Source: Pseudomonas frederiksbergensis (GTDB lineage: Bacteria; Pseudomonadota; Gammaproteobacteria; Pseudomonadales; Pseudomonadaceae). Taken from it: a stretch of 64,000 nt of DNA. A program made the position numbers and the translations under genes. The stretch covers positions 896,679 to 960,678 of the forward strand of contig NZ_MOBM01000038.1 in assembly GCF_003732275.1 (NCBI RefSeq), written 5' to 3'. Position 1 is the stretch's first letter. Each line of letters starts with the position of its first letter. The notes under the pieces were generated by a model. It was not told the origin of the DNA. It was given only the letters and a program-made list of their open reading frames with translations, and searched no databases. Shown here piece after piece: positions 16,881-25,294 of this stretch.

Positions 16881-18656
16881 ATGACCCAACCCGCACGTCG
16901 CCAACCCTTCGCCTTGAGCGTGCTGCTCAGTGCCATGCTGTTGTCCGGCCAGGCATTGGCCGCAGTCTCCGATCAAGACATCCTCCAGGACCCGAAGAAC
17001 CCGGAGCAGGTCGTCACCAACGGCCTGGGCGTCCAGGGTCAGCGCTACAGCCCGCTGGACACCCTCAATGTCGACAACGTGAAGGACCTGCGCCCGGTCT
17101 GGGCCTTTTCGTTCGGCGGGGAAAAACAGCGCGGTCAGCAGGCGCAGCCGATGATCAAGGACGGCGTGATGTACATGACCGGCTCCTACTCGCGGGTATT
17201 CGCGGTGGATGCGCGCACCGGTCGCAAGCTCTGGCAATACGACGCGCGCCTGCCCGATGACATCCGCCCGTGCTGCGACGTGATCAACCGTGGTGTTGCG
17301 CTGTATGGCGATCTGGTGATTTTCGGCACCCTCGACGCCAAGCTCGTGGCCCTGAACAAGGACACCGGCAAGGTTGTCTGGAGCAAGAAAGTTGCCGACC
17401 ACAAGGAAGGCTATTCCATCAGCGCCGCGCCGTTGGTGATCAACGGCAAACTGATCACCGGTGTGGCCGGTGGCGAGTTCGGGGTGGTGGGCAAAATCGA
17501 AGCCTATGATCCGAAAAACGGCGACCTGCTGTGGACTCGTCCCACCGTCGAAGGCCACATGGGCTATGTCTACAAGGACGGCAAAGCGGTAGAGAACGGC
17601 ATCTCCGGCGGCGAAGCGGGCAAGACCTGGCCGGGCGATCTGTGGAAAACCGGCGGCGCGGCCCCTTGGCTGGGTGGCTACTACGACCCGGAAACCAATC
17701 TGCTGCTGTTCGGCACCGGCAACCCGGCACCGTGGAACTCGCACCTGCGTCCGGGCGACAACCTTTACTCGTCCTCGCGTCTGGCGCTGAACCCGGACGA
17801 CGGCACCATCAAATGGCACTTCCAGAGCACCCCCCACGACGGTTGGGACTATGACGGCGTGAACGAGTTGGTGTCGTTCAACTACAACGAAGGCGGCAAA
17901 GAAATCAAAGCCGCGGCCACGGCGGACCGTAACGGTTTCTTCTACGTGCTCGATCGCACCAACGGCAAATTCATCCGTGGCTTCCCGTTCGTGGACAAGA
18001 TCACCTGGGCCAGCGGCCTGGATAAGAACGGCCGGCCGATCTACAACGAAGCCAGCCGTCCGGGTGCGCCGGGCTCCGAGGCCAAAGGCAGTTCGGTGTT
18101 CGTCGCGCCAGCGTTCCTCGGCGCGAAAAACTGGATGCCGATGGCCTACAACCGCGACACCGGCCTGTTCTATGTGCCGTCCAACGAATGGGGCATGGAC
18201 ATCTGGAACGAAGGCATCGCCTACAAGAAAGGCGCGGCGTTCCTTGGCGCCGGTTTCACCATCAAGCCGCTCAATGAAGACTACATCGGTGTGCTGCGCG
18301 CCATCGACCCGAAAACCGGCAAGGAAGTCTGGCGCCACAAGAACTTCGCGCCGCTGTGGGGCGGAGTGCTGACCACCAAGGGCAATCTGGTGTTCACCGG
18401 TACGCCGGAAGGTTTCCTGCAGGCATTCAATGCCAAGACTGGCGAGAAAGTCTGGGAATTCCAGACCGGTTCCGGCGTGCTCGGCTCGCCCATCACCTGG
18501 GAAATGGACGGCGAACAATATGTCTCGGTGCTCTCCGGCTGGGGCGGCGCGGTACCGCTGTGGGGCGGAGAAGTGGCCAAGCGCATCAAGGACTTCAACC
18601 AGGGCGGCATGCTCTGGACGTTCAAGCTGCCTAAAGATCTGGTGGCGAAGCATTAA
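16881..18656 (+). CDS. pedH: PQQ-dependent alcohol dehydrogenase, PedH (lanthanide) type
   Basis: This is a periplasmic quinoprotein of 591 residues that oxidises alcohols to aldehydes and passes electrons to a c-type cytochrome. A signal peptide (to about residue 28, ending QALAA) precedes an eight-bladed propeller with repeated W-docking motifs (for example GKLWQYDARL, GKEVWRHKNF, GEKVWEFQTGSG). The vicinal disulfide Cys131-Cys132 is in RPCCDV. The active site reads GWDYDGVNE: catalytic Asp323 is followed two residues later by Asp325. That extra Asp marks the lanthanide-binding class (XoxF, PedH); Ca enzymes such as ExaA have Ser or Ala there. Overall it closely resembles P. putida PedH. 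It is followed by pedI. Confidence 0.93.
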   Translation: MTQPARRQPFALSVLLSAMLLSGQALAAVSDQDILQDPKNPEQVVTNGLGVQGQRYSPLDTLNVDNVKDLRPVWAFSFGGEKQRGQQAQPMIKDGVMYMTGSYSRVFAVDARTGRKLWQYDARLPDDIRPCCDVINRGVALYGDLVIFGTLDAKLVALNKDTGKVVWSKKVADHKEGYSISAAPLVINGKLITGVAGGEFGVVGKIEAYDPKNGDLLWTRPTVEGHMGYVYKDGKAVENGISGGEAGKTWPGDLWKTGGAAPWLGGYYDPETNLLLFGTGNPAPWNSHLRPGDNLYSSSRLALNPDDGTIKWHFQSTPHDGWDYDGVNELVSFNYNEGGKEIKAAATADRNGFFYVLDRTNGKFIRGFPFVDKITWASGLDKNGRPIYNEASRPGAPGSEAKGSSVFVAPAFLGAKNWMPMAYNRDTGLFYVPSNEWGMDIWNEGIAYKKGAAFLGAGFTIKPLNEDYIGVLRAIDPKTGKEVWRHKNFAPLWGGVLTTKGNLVFTGTPEGFLQAFNAKTGEKVWEFQTGSGVLGSPITWEMDGEQYVSVLSGWGGAVPLWGGEVAKRIKDFNQGGMLWTFKLPKDLVAKH

Positions 18657-18679
18657 CTCAAAATCCACCGCATAACCCT

Positions 18680-18767
18680 GTGGGAGCGAGCCTGCTCGCG
18701 ATAGCGGTCTGACAGTTAACATCATTGTTGAATGTACTGGCCCCATCGCGAGCAGGCTCGCTCCCAC
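18680..18767. repeat. REP pair (BIME)
   Basis: An inverted REP pair lies between pedH and pedI. Confidence 0.9.
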
Positions 18768-18788
18768 ATTAGTTTGTGTGAAACCTAC

Positions 18789-18798
18789 TACCAAATAA
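18789..18798 (+). promoter_or_regulatory. TACYAA-type element upstream of pedI
   Basis: TACCAAATAA, preceded by CTAC, lies about 106-115 bp before the aldehyde dehydrogenase start, with GCATTCG about 30 bp downstream. Confidence 0.45.
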
Positions 18799-18903
18799 CG
18801 AGAATCCCCCTGCCAACGGCGCATTCGTCTGGCAGGCGGGGCTCTCTACTATCGGTTCATCGCCTGTTGGCTCGACAGGCATCGACCCAGACAGAGGCCC
18901 ACC

Positions 18904-20424
18904 ATGATCTACGCACAACCTGGAACACCCGGCGCCGTCGTTTCCTTCAAACCGCGCTACGGCAATTTCATCGGCGGCGAATTCGTTGCCCCAATCAACG
19001 GCGAGTACTTCACCAACACCTCACCGGTCACCGGTGAAGTGATCGCCGAATTCCCACGCTCCAGCGCCGCCGACATCGAAAAAGCCCTTGACGCCGCCCA
19101 TGCCGCCGCCGATGCCTGGGGTAAAACCTCGGCGCAGGATCGCTCGCTGGTGCTGCTGAAAATCGCCGACCGCATCGAGCAGAACCTGGAAATTCTCGCC
19201 GTCACCGAAACCTGGGACAACGGCAAGGCCGTGCGCGAAACCCTCAACGCCGACGTGCCGCTGGCCGCCGACCACTTCCGTTATTTCGCCGGTTGCATCC
19301 GCGCTCAGGAAGGCGGCGCCGCCGAGATCAACGAACTGACCACCGCCTATCATTTCCACGAACCGTTGGGCGTAGTCGGGCAGATCATTCCGTGGAACTT
19401 CCCGCTGCTGATGGCCGCGTGGAAACTCGCCCCGGCCCTGGCTGCCGGCAACTGCATCGTGCTCAAACCTGCCGAACAAACGCCACTGTCGATCATGGTG
19501 TTCGCTGAGCTGATCGCCGACTTGCTGCCAGCCGGCGTGCTGAATATCGTCCAGGGTTTCGGTCGCGAAGCCGGTGAGGCGCTGGCCACCAGCAAGCGCA
19601 TCGCCAAAATTGCCTTCACCGGTTCCACCCCGGTCGGCGCGCACATCATGCATTGCGCGGCCGAGAACATTATTCCAAGCACCGTTGAACTGGGCGGCAA
19701 ATCGCCGAACATTTTCTTCGAAGACATCATGAACGCCGAGCCGCAGTTCATCGAGAAAGCCGCCGAAGGCCTGGTACTGGCGTTTTTCAACCAGGGCGAA
19801 GTCTGCACCTGTCCGTCCCGGGCGCTGGTGCAGGAATCGATCTACGAGCCGTTCATGGCCGAGGTGATGAAGAAGATCGTCAAGATCAAGCGCGGCAATC
19901 CGCTGGACACCGAAACGATGGTCGGCGCCCAGGCGTCCGAGCAGCAGTACGACAAGATTCTCTCGTACCTGAAAATCGCTCAGGAGGAGGGCGCCGAACT
20001 GCTCACCGGCGGCGCGGCCGAGCGTCTTGAGGGCGACTTGTCGAGCGGCTATTACATCCAGCCGACCCTGCTCAAGGGCCACAACAAAATGCGTGTATTC
20101 CAGGAAGAAATCTTCGGCCCGGTGGTGGGTATCACCACCTTCAAGGACGAAGCCGAAGCCCTGGCGATTGCCAACGACAGCGAGTTCGGCCTCGGCGCCG
20201 GCCTGTGGACCCGCGACATCAACCGCGCCTACCGCATGGGCCGGGCGATCAAGGCCGGGCGCGTCTGGACCAACTGCTACCACCTGTACCCGGCCCACGC
20301 CGCGTTCGGTGGCTACAAAAAGTCCGGTGTTGGCCGTGAGAACCACAAGATGATGCTCGACCATTACCAGCAGACTAAAAACCTGCTGGTGAGCTACGAC
20401 ATCAATCCGCTGGGGTTCTTCTAA
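18904..20424 (+). CDS. exaC: NAD-dependent aldehyde dehydrogenase PedI/ExaC
   Basis: This is a cytoplasmic aldehyde dehydrogenase of 506 residues that oxidises the aldehyde formed by the quinoprotein to the acid. The cofactor-binding segment (PWNFPLLMAAWKLAPALAAGNCIVLKPAEQTP), the general base Glu in VELGGKSPN and the nucleophile Cys in NQGEVCTCPSR are all present, and FGLGAGLWTRD is the usual late motif. The sequence is of the ExaC/AldB class linked to ethanol oxidation (P. putida PedI, P. aeruginosa ExaC). It has its own promoter region with the cluster's TACYAA-type element. Confidence 0.93.
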   Translation: MIYAQPGTPGAVVSFKPRYGNFIGGEFVAPINGEYFTNTSPVTGEVIAEFPRSSAADIEKALDAAHAAADAWGKTSAQDRSLVLLKIADRIEQNLEILAVTETWDNGKAVRETLNADVPLAADHFRYFAGCIRAQEGGAAEINELTTAYHFHEPLGVVGQIIPWNFPLLMAAWKLAPALAAGNCIVLKPAEQTPLSIMVFAELIADLLPAGVLNIVQGFGREAGEALATSKRIAKIAFTGSTPVGAHIMHCAAENIIPSTVELGGKSPNIFFEDIMNAEPQFIEKAAEGLVLAFFNQGEVCTCPSRALVQESIYEPFMAEVMKKIVKIKRGNPLDTETMVGAQASEQQYDKILSYLKIAQEEGAELLTGGAAERLEGDLSSGYYIQPTLLKGHNKMRVFQEEIFGPVVGITTFKDEAEALAIANDSEFGLGAGLWTRDINRAYRMGRAIKAGRVWTNCYHLYPAHAAFGGYKKSGVGRENHKMMLDHYQQTKNLLVSYDINPLGFF

Positions 20425-20448
20425 CCCGCAAGAACACCATTGAAACCT

Positions 20449-20536
20449 GTGGGAGCGGGCTTGCCCGCGATAGTGAACTGTCAGTCAACGAATGTGTTGA
20501 ATGTGATGGCGCCATCGCGGGCAAGCCCGCTGCCAC
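20449..20536. repeat. REP pair (BIME), GGGCTTGCCCGC variant
   Basis: Inverted copies of GTGGGAGCGGGCTTGCCCGC; the second arm has one change (CTGCCAC for CTCCCAC). Confidence 0.88.
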
Positions 20537-20582
20537 AGTGGATTTGTGTCTGTCAGTCATTGCCGGGTAACGCAGTTCAAAG

Positions 20583-20670
20583 GTGGGAGCGAGCCTGCTC
20601 GCGATGACGCCAGCACATTCAGCATCAAGGTTGACTGACATCCCGCCATCGCGAGCAGGCTCGCTCCCAC
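20583..20670. repeat. REP pair (BIME)
   Basis: Second inverted REP pair in the exaC-pqqA gap, of the GAGCCTGCTCGC variant. Confidence 0.9.
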
Positions 20671-20709
20671 ATTGGTTTTGTGTGTTTCCAGGACCTGCGC
20701 AACACCCCC

Positions 20710-20719
20710 TACCAACGCA
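20710..20719 (+). promoter_or_regulatory. TACYAA-type element upstream of pqqA
   Basis: TACCAACGCA lies about 97-106 bp before pqqA. A nearby AAAGTAGCATTCG at 20738-20750 repeats the AAGTAGCATTCG seen upstream of nosP. Confidence 0.4.
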
Positions 20720-20815
20720 CCCCACAACCTCCTTCGAAAGTAGCATTCGGTCATCCCATCCCCCGTGCATTAATGGTCTTACCGGAATTGCCCGGCACAA
20801 GAAGAGGATTGACCC

Positions 20816-20887
20816 ATGTGGAATAAACCCGCGTTTACCGATCTGCGCATTGGCTTCGAAGTGACGATGTATTTCGCCAACCGTTGA
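20816..20887 (+). CDS. pqqA: PQQ precursor peptide PqqA
   Basis: This 23-residue peptide is the ribosomal precursor of pyrroloquinoline quinone. The required residues are present at the right spacing: Glu15 and Tyr19 in the motif EVTMY, which become cross-linked by PqqE. The sequence MWNKPAFTDLRIGFEVTMYF is typical of Pseudomonas. AAGAGGA lies about eight bases upstream of the ATG. It is followed by pqqB after a hairpin. Confidence 0.95.
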   Translation: MWNKPAFTDLRIGFEVTMYFANR

Positions 20888-20894
20888 TTTGATC

Positions 20895-20922
20895 GCCCGG
20901 TCAGCCGTCGCGTTGGCCGGGC
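20895..20922 (+). other. Hairpin between pqqA and pqqB
   Basis: GCCCGG and CCGGGC pair across a 16-nt loop. Such a structure between the short precursor gene and the enzyme genes could raise pqqA mRNA over the rest of the operon; that role is inferred. Confidence 0.45.
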
Positions 20923-20942
20923 CTGCCTTCTGGAGCCATCCC

Positions 20943-21857
20943 ATGCACATCCGCGTTCTCGGTTCCGCCGCTGGCGGCGGTTTTCCGCAATGGAACTGCA
21001 ACTGCCGTCAATGCGCCGCCATGCGCAACGGCAACCTGCGCGCGCAACGCCGCACGCAGTCGTCCATTGCCCTGAGCGACGACGGTGTGGAGTGGGTGCT
21101 CTGCAATGCTTCACCGGACATTCGCGCGCAACTCGAAAGCTTCCCGGCGATGCAACCGGCCCGACGCTTGCGTGACACGGCGATTGCCGGTGTCGTCCTG
21201 CTGGACAGTCAGATCGACCATTGCACCGGGCTGTTGAGCCTGCGCGAAGGTTGCCCGCATTCGGTCTGGTGCACCGAGCGGGTTCACGAAGACCTGAGCA
21301 GCGGCTTTCCCTTGTTCGCCATGCTCAAACACTGGAACGGTGGCTTGCAGTGGCAACCCATCGGGCTGGACCGCGAGCCGTTCAGTATCGCTGCCTGCCC
21401 ACACCTGCAATTTCGCGCGATTCCGTTGGTCAGCAATGCACCGCCGTATTCTCCCAACCGTGGCAACCCGCAACCGGGCGACACCATCGGCCTGTTCATC
21501 GAAGACCTGCGCAGCGGTGCATCGGTTTTCTATGCGCCGGGGCTGGGGCAGGTCGACGCCGAGGTGTTGAGCTGGATGCAGCGCGCCGACTGCCTGCTGC
21601 TGGACGGCACGCTGTGGCGCGACGATGAAATGCGCGCGTGCGAAGTCGGCCAGAGCCTGGGCAGCGAAATGGGCCACCTGCCGCAAAGCGGCCCCGGCGG
21701 CATGCTCGACGTGCTGGAGGGCTTCAATCGCCAGCGCAAGGTGCTGATCCACATCAACAACACCAACCCGATCCTCGATGAAGACTCGGCCGAGCGTGCC
21801 TTGCTGGAGCGGCGTGGGATTGAAGTGGCTTATGACGGCATGGACATTGTGTTGTAG
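20943..21857 (+). CDS. pqqB: PQQ biosynthesis protein PqqB
   Basis: This 304-residue metallo-beta-lactamase-fold protein acts in PQQ formation, where it is reported to hydroxylate the tyrosine side of the precursor. The zinc-binding cysteines lie in WNCNCRQC near the N-terminus; the family motif SQIDHCTGLLSLREG follows at about residue 85 and VLIHINNTNPIL near the C-terminus. The start at 20943 gives the standard MHIRVLGSAAGGGFPQWNC; an upstream in-frame ATG at 20889 would add 18 residues not found in the family. Confidence 0.95.
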   Translation: MHIRVLGSAAGGGFPQWNCNCRQCAAMRNGNLRAQRRTQSSIALSDDGVEWVLCNASPDIRAQLESFPAMQPARRLRDTAIAGVVLLDSQIDHCTGLLSLREGCPHSVWCTERVHEDLSSGFPLFAMLKHWNGGLQWQPIGLDREPFSIAACPHLQFRAIPLVSNAPPYSPNRGNPQPGDTIGLFIEDLRSGASVFYAPGLGQVDAEVLSWMQRADCLLLDGTLWRDDEMRACEVGQSLGSEMGHLPQSGPGGMLDVLEGFNRQRKVLIHINNTNPILDEDSAERALLERRGIEVAYDGMDIVL

Positions 21858-21868
21858 CTGATGGCCCC

Positions 21869-21959
21869 ATCGCGAGCAGGCTCGCTCCCACAGGAGTCCG
21901 GGTCGTATCCAATTTTCTGTGCAAAGCAGGTCCATTGTGGGAGCGAGCCTGCTCGCGAT
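21869..21959. repeat. REP pair (BIME), reversed order
   Basis: ATCGCGAGCAGGCTCGC is followed by its inverse, lying inside the pqq operon between pqqB and pqqC. Confidence 0.9.
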
Positions 21960-22009
21960 GGGCCAGACCAGACAATACAGAACACACGGTTATTCCCCGG
22001 AGAACCGCC

Positions 22010-22762
22010 ATGACTAGCAAAGCAATGACCCCCGCCCAATTCGAAGCCGCCCTGCGCGCCAAGGGTGCCTATTACCATATCCACCACCCGTTCCACCAAG
22101 CCATGTACGCCGGGCGCGCCACCCGCGAGCAGATTCAGGGCTGGGTCGCCAATCGCTTCTATTACCAGGTGAACATCCCGCTCAAGGATGCCGCCATCCT
22201 CGCCAATTGCCCGGACCGCGACGTGCGCCGGGAATGGCTGCAACGGATTCTCGACCACGACGGCGTCCCCGGCAGTGAAGGCGGCATCGAAGCGTGGCTA
22301 CGATTGGGCGAAGCAGTGGGGCTGGATCGCGAACAAATCCTCTCGCAAGAACGGGTGCTGCCGGGCGTACGTTTCGCCGTGGACGCCTACGTCAATTTCG
22401 CCCGCCGCGCTCGCTGGCAAGAAGCGGCCAGCAGTTCCCTGACCGAACTGTTCGCGCCACAAATCCACCAGTCCCGGCTCGACGCCTGGCCCACCCATTA
22501 CCCATGGATCGACCCGGCCGGTTACGACTATTTCCGTACGCGTCTGAGCCAGGCCCGGCGCGATGTCGAGCATGGTTTGCGCATCACCCTGGCGCACTAC
22601 GTCACGGTCGAAGGCCAGCAACGCATGCTGGAGATTCTGCAGTTCAAGCTCGATGTGCTGTGGAGCATGCTCGACGCGATGAGCATGGCCTACGAGCTGG
22701 ATCGCCCACCGTATCACACCGTCACCACCGAGCAGGTCTGGCATCGGGGGATCACCCTGTGA
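22010..22762 (+). CDS. pqqC: Pyrroloquinoline-quinone synthase PqqC
   Basis: This 250-residue cofactor-free oxidase catalyses the last ring closure and oxidation steps to PQQ. The family sequence is intact, including the N-terminal YYHIHHPFHQAMYAGRATREQIQGWVANRFYYQ and the C-terminal LKFKLDVLW-like segment (LQFKLDVLWSMLDAMSMAYE). The start at 22010 (MTSKAMTPAQFE) follows CGGAGAA. Its stop codon overlaps the GTG of pqqE directly; in most clusters pqqD lies between them. Confidence 0.95.
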   Translation: MTSKAMTPAQFEAALRAKGAYYHIHHPFHQAMYAGRATREQIQGWVANRFYYQVNIPLKDAAILANCPDRDVRREWLQRILDHDGVPGSEGGIEAWLRLGEAVGLDREQILSQERVLPGVRFAVDAYVNFARRARWQEAASSSLTELFAPQIHQSRLDAWPTHYPWIDPAGYDYFRTRLSQARRDVEHGLRITLAHYVTVEGQQRMLEILQFKLDVLWSMLDAMSMAYELDRPPYHTVTTEQVWHRGITL

Positions 22763-23892
22763 GCCAGATCGAACAGCAACCCGGCCCACCGCTGTGGTTG
22801 CTGGCGGAGCTGACCTATCGTTGCCCGCTGCAATGCCCGTATTGCTCCAACCCGCTGGACTTCGCCCAACAGGGTGAGGAGTTGAGCACAGAAGAGTGGA
22901 TTCGGGTGTTCCGCGAGGCGCGGGAGATGGGCGCTGCACAACTGGGTTTTTCCGGGGGCGAGCCGTTGGTGCGCCAGGACCTGGCCGAGCTGATCAAGGC
23001 CGCGCGGGACATGGGTTACTACACCAACCTGATCACCTCGGGTATCGGCCTGACCGAACAGAAGGTCCGCGACTTTAAAGTCGCCGGGCTGGACCATATC
23101 CAGATCAGCTTTCAGGCCGCCGACGAAGAGGTGAACAATCTGCTCGCCGGCTCGCGCAAGGCCTTCGCCCAGAAACTGGCCATGGCTCGGGCGGTGAAGG
23201 CCCAGGGCTACCCGATGGTGCTGAACTTCGTCACCCATCGGCACAACATCGACCAGATCGCGCAGATCATCGAACTGTGCCTGGAGCTGGAGGCGGATTT
23301 CGTCGAGTTGGCGACGTGTCAGTTCTACGGTTGGGCTGAACTGAATCGCATCGGCCTGTTGCCGACCCGCGAACAGTTGCAGCGCGCCGAGCGCATCACC
23401 AATGAATACCGCCAGCGGCTTGAGGCCGAGGGCCACCCGTGCAAGCTGATTTTCGTCACCCCGGATTACTACGAAGAACGCCCCAAGACCTGCATGAATG
23501 GCTGGGCCAACCTGTTTCTCGACATCACCCCGGACGGCACGGCGTTGCCCTGTCATAGCGCCCGCCAGCTGACGGTGCAGTTTCCCAACGTGCGTGAGCA
23601 CAGCATCGAACACATCTGGAACGACTCCTTCGGTTTCAACCGTTTTCGCGGCGATGACTGGATGAAAGAGCCATGCCGTTCCTGCGATGAAAAGCACAAG
23701 GACCTCGGCGGCTGCCGCTGCCAGGCGTTCATGCTCACCGGTGATGCCGCCAACGCCGACCCGGTGTGCAGCAAGTCGCCGCAGCACGACGTTATTCTCA
23801 AGGCTCGGGACGACGCCGACGTGCCGGGGCAGGGCATGGAGCACCTGACCTTGCGCAATGAAAAGGCTTCGCGACTGATTTATCGCGGATGA
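22759..23892 (+). CDS. pqqE: PQQ radical-SAM enzyme PqqE
   Basis: This 377-residue radical SAM enzyme cross-links Glu and Tyr of PqqA. The SAM cluster motif is RCPLQCPYCSN (CxxxCxxC) near residue 24; the GGE-type motif is SGGEPL; and the C-terminal SPASM cysteines appear in CRSCDEKHKDLGGCRCQAF. Translation starts at a GTG overlapping the pqqC stop (GTGA). PqqE normally needs the peptide chaperone PqqD, which is absent here. A longer in-frame extension upstream runs through pqqC in another frame and is not real. Confidence 0.93.
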   Translation: MSQIEQQPGPPLWLLAELTYRCPLQCPYCSNPLDFAQQGEELSTEEWIRVFREAREMGAAQLGFSGGEPLVRQDLAELIKAARDMGYYTNLITSGIGLTEQKVRDFKVAGLDHIQISFQAADEEVNNLLAGSRKAFAQKLAMARAVKAQGYPMVLNFVTHRHNIDQIAQIIELCLELEADFVELATCQFYGWAELNRIGLLPTREQLQRAERITNEYRQRLEAEGHPCKLIFVTPDYYEERPKTCMNGWANLFLDITPDGTALPCHSARQLTVQFPNVREHSIEHIWNDSFGFNRFRGDDWMKEPCRSCDEKHKDLGGCRCQAFMLTGDAANADPVCSKSPQHDVILKARDDADVPGQGMEHLTLRNEKASRLIYRG

Positions 23893-23911
23893 GTTGTGAA
23901 CACAGAACCCT

Positions 23912-23998
23912 GTGGGAGCGAGCCTGCTCGCGATGGCGGAGTGTCAGACAACATCATATTGACTGGAAGACAGCCATCGCGAGCAGGCTCGCTCCCAC
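23912..23998. repeat. REP pair (BIME)
   Basis: An inverted REP pair follows the pqqE stop and precedes the ercA promoter region. A GCATTCG at 24067, similar to the one near other cluster promoters, lies between it and ercA. Confidence 0.9.
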
Positions 23999-24130
23999 AG
24001 GGGATCTTCGGTGAATCTGAAATCGGAGTGCACCCCCGGGCTGGCTCGCTATCCATTGGTCTGATTGCATTCGCAGCCGGATGCTTTAGTGTGGACTTTA
24101 CCTTCCAAAACAATAAAAACAGGCTTTCCA

Positions 24131-25294
24131 ATGAGCCAGAATCTCAGCCAGCTGCGTAAATTCGTTTCGCCTGAAATCATCTTCGGTGCCGGCTGTCGGC
24201 ATAACGTCGGCAACTACGCCAAGACCTTCGGCGCCCGCAAGGTGCTGGTGGTCAGCGATCCCGGTGTGATTGCCGCCGGTTGGGTCGCCGATGTCGAGGC
24301 CAGCCTGCAAGCCCAGGGTATTGATTTCTTTTTGTATAGCGACGTTTCGCCCAACCCGCGGATCGAAGAGGTCATGCTCGGCGCCGAGTTGTACCGGGAG
24401 AATCACTGCGATGTGATCGTGGCGATCGGCGGCGGTAGCCCGATGGATTGCGGCAAGGGCATCGGCATCGTCGTCGCCCACGGGCGCAACATCCTCGAAT
24501 TCGAGGGCGTGGACATGTTGCGCATGCCCAGCCCGCCGCTGATCCTGATCCCGACCACCGCCGGCACTTCGGCCGACGTGTCGCAGTTCGTGATCATCTC
24601 CAATCAGCAAGAACGCATGAAATTCTCCATCGTCAGCAAAGCCGCGGTGCCGGACGTGTCGCTGATCGACCCGGAAACCACCCTGAGCATGGACCCGTTC
24701 CTGTCGGCCTGTACCGGCATCGACGCGTTGGTCCATGCCATCGAAGCCTTCGTCTCCACCGGTCACGGGCCGCTCACCGACCCTCATGCGCTGGAGGCGA
24801 TGCGGCTGATCAACGGCAATCTGGTGCAAATGATCGCCAACCCCAGCGACATCGCCCTGCGGGAAAAAATCATGCTCGGCAGCATGCAGGCCGGGCTGGC
24901 TTTCTCCAACGCGATCCTTGGCGCGGTGCACGCCATGTCTCACAGCCTCGGCGGCTTCCTCGATCTGCCCCATGGCCTGTGCAATGCGGTGCTGGTGGAA
25001 CACGTGGTGGCGTTCAACTACAGCTCGGCGCCCGAGCGCTTCAAGGTGATTGCCGAGACGTTCGGCATCGATTGCCGTGGCCTCAATCACCGGCAGATTT
25101 GCGGGCGGCTGGTCGAACACCTGATCGCCCTTAAACACGCCATCGGCTTCCACGAAACCCTCGGTCTGCACGGGGTGAGTACGGCGGACATTCCGTTCCT
25201 GTCGCAACACGCCATGCACGACCCGTGCATCCTTACCAACCCGCGCGAATCCAGTCAGCGCGACGTCGAGGTCGTCTATGGCGAAGCCCTCTGA
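24131..25294 (+). CDS. ercA: Iron-containing alcohol dehydrogenase ErcA
   Basis: This is a 387-residue group III (Fe-dependent) alcohol dehydrogenase. The NAD-binding GGGSPMDCGKGIG is near residue 100, and the metal region has ALVHAIEAFVSTGHGPLTDPHA and the histidines of AVHAMSHSLGGFLDLPHGLCNAVLVEHV. In P. aeruginosa ErcA (PA1991) is needed to regulate ethanol oxidation rather than to catalyse its bulk. It overlaps the ErcS kinase gene by 17 nt, the same arrangement as PA1991-PA1992. The start at 24131 gives the family-like MSQNLSQLRKFVSPEIIFGAG; an in-frame start at 24065 would add 22 unrelated residues. Confidence 0.9.
   Translation: MSQNLSQLRKFVSPEIIFGAGCRHNVGNYAKTFGARKVLVVSDPGVIAAGWVADVEASLQAQGIDFFLYSDVSPNPRIEEVMLGAELYRENHCDVIVAIGGGSPMDCGKGIGIVVAHGRNILEFEGVDMLRMPSPPLILIPTTAGTSADVSQFVIISNQQERMKFSIVSKAAVPDVSLIDPETTLSMDPFLSACTGIDALVHAIEAFVSTGHGPLTDPHALEAMRLINGNLVQMIANPSDIALREKIMLGSMQAGLAFSNAILGAVHAMSHSLGGFLDLPHGLCNAVLVEHVVAFNYSSAPERFKVIAETFGIDCRGLNHRQICGRLVEHLIALKHAIGFHETLGLHGVSTADIPFLSQHAMHDPCILTNPRESSQRDVEVVYGEAL

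Larger units (their letters stand above)
20425..20815. other. Intergenic region between exaC and pqqA
   Basis: Two REP pairs occupy most of the space, followed by a promoter region with a TACYAA-type element and GAAAGTAGCATTCGG upstream of pqqA. No further gene is seen. Confidence 0.8.

Noticed and set aside
16737..18824. Long minus-strand open frame of 695 codons opposite pedH
   Set aside because: It lies antisense to a strongly conserved quinoprotein gene, has low-complexity His/Arg/Val-rich composition and no family resemblance; a by-product of high GC codon use.
22294..22758. In-frame upstream extension of pqqE through pqqC
   Set aside because: The first 155 codons are the wrong frame of pqqC; PqqE begins at the GTG at 22759, which gives the normal family length.
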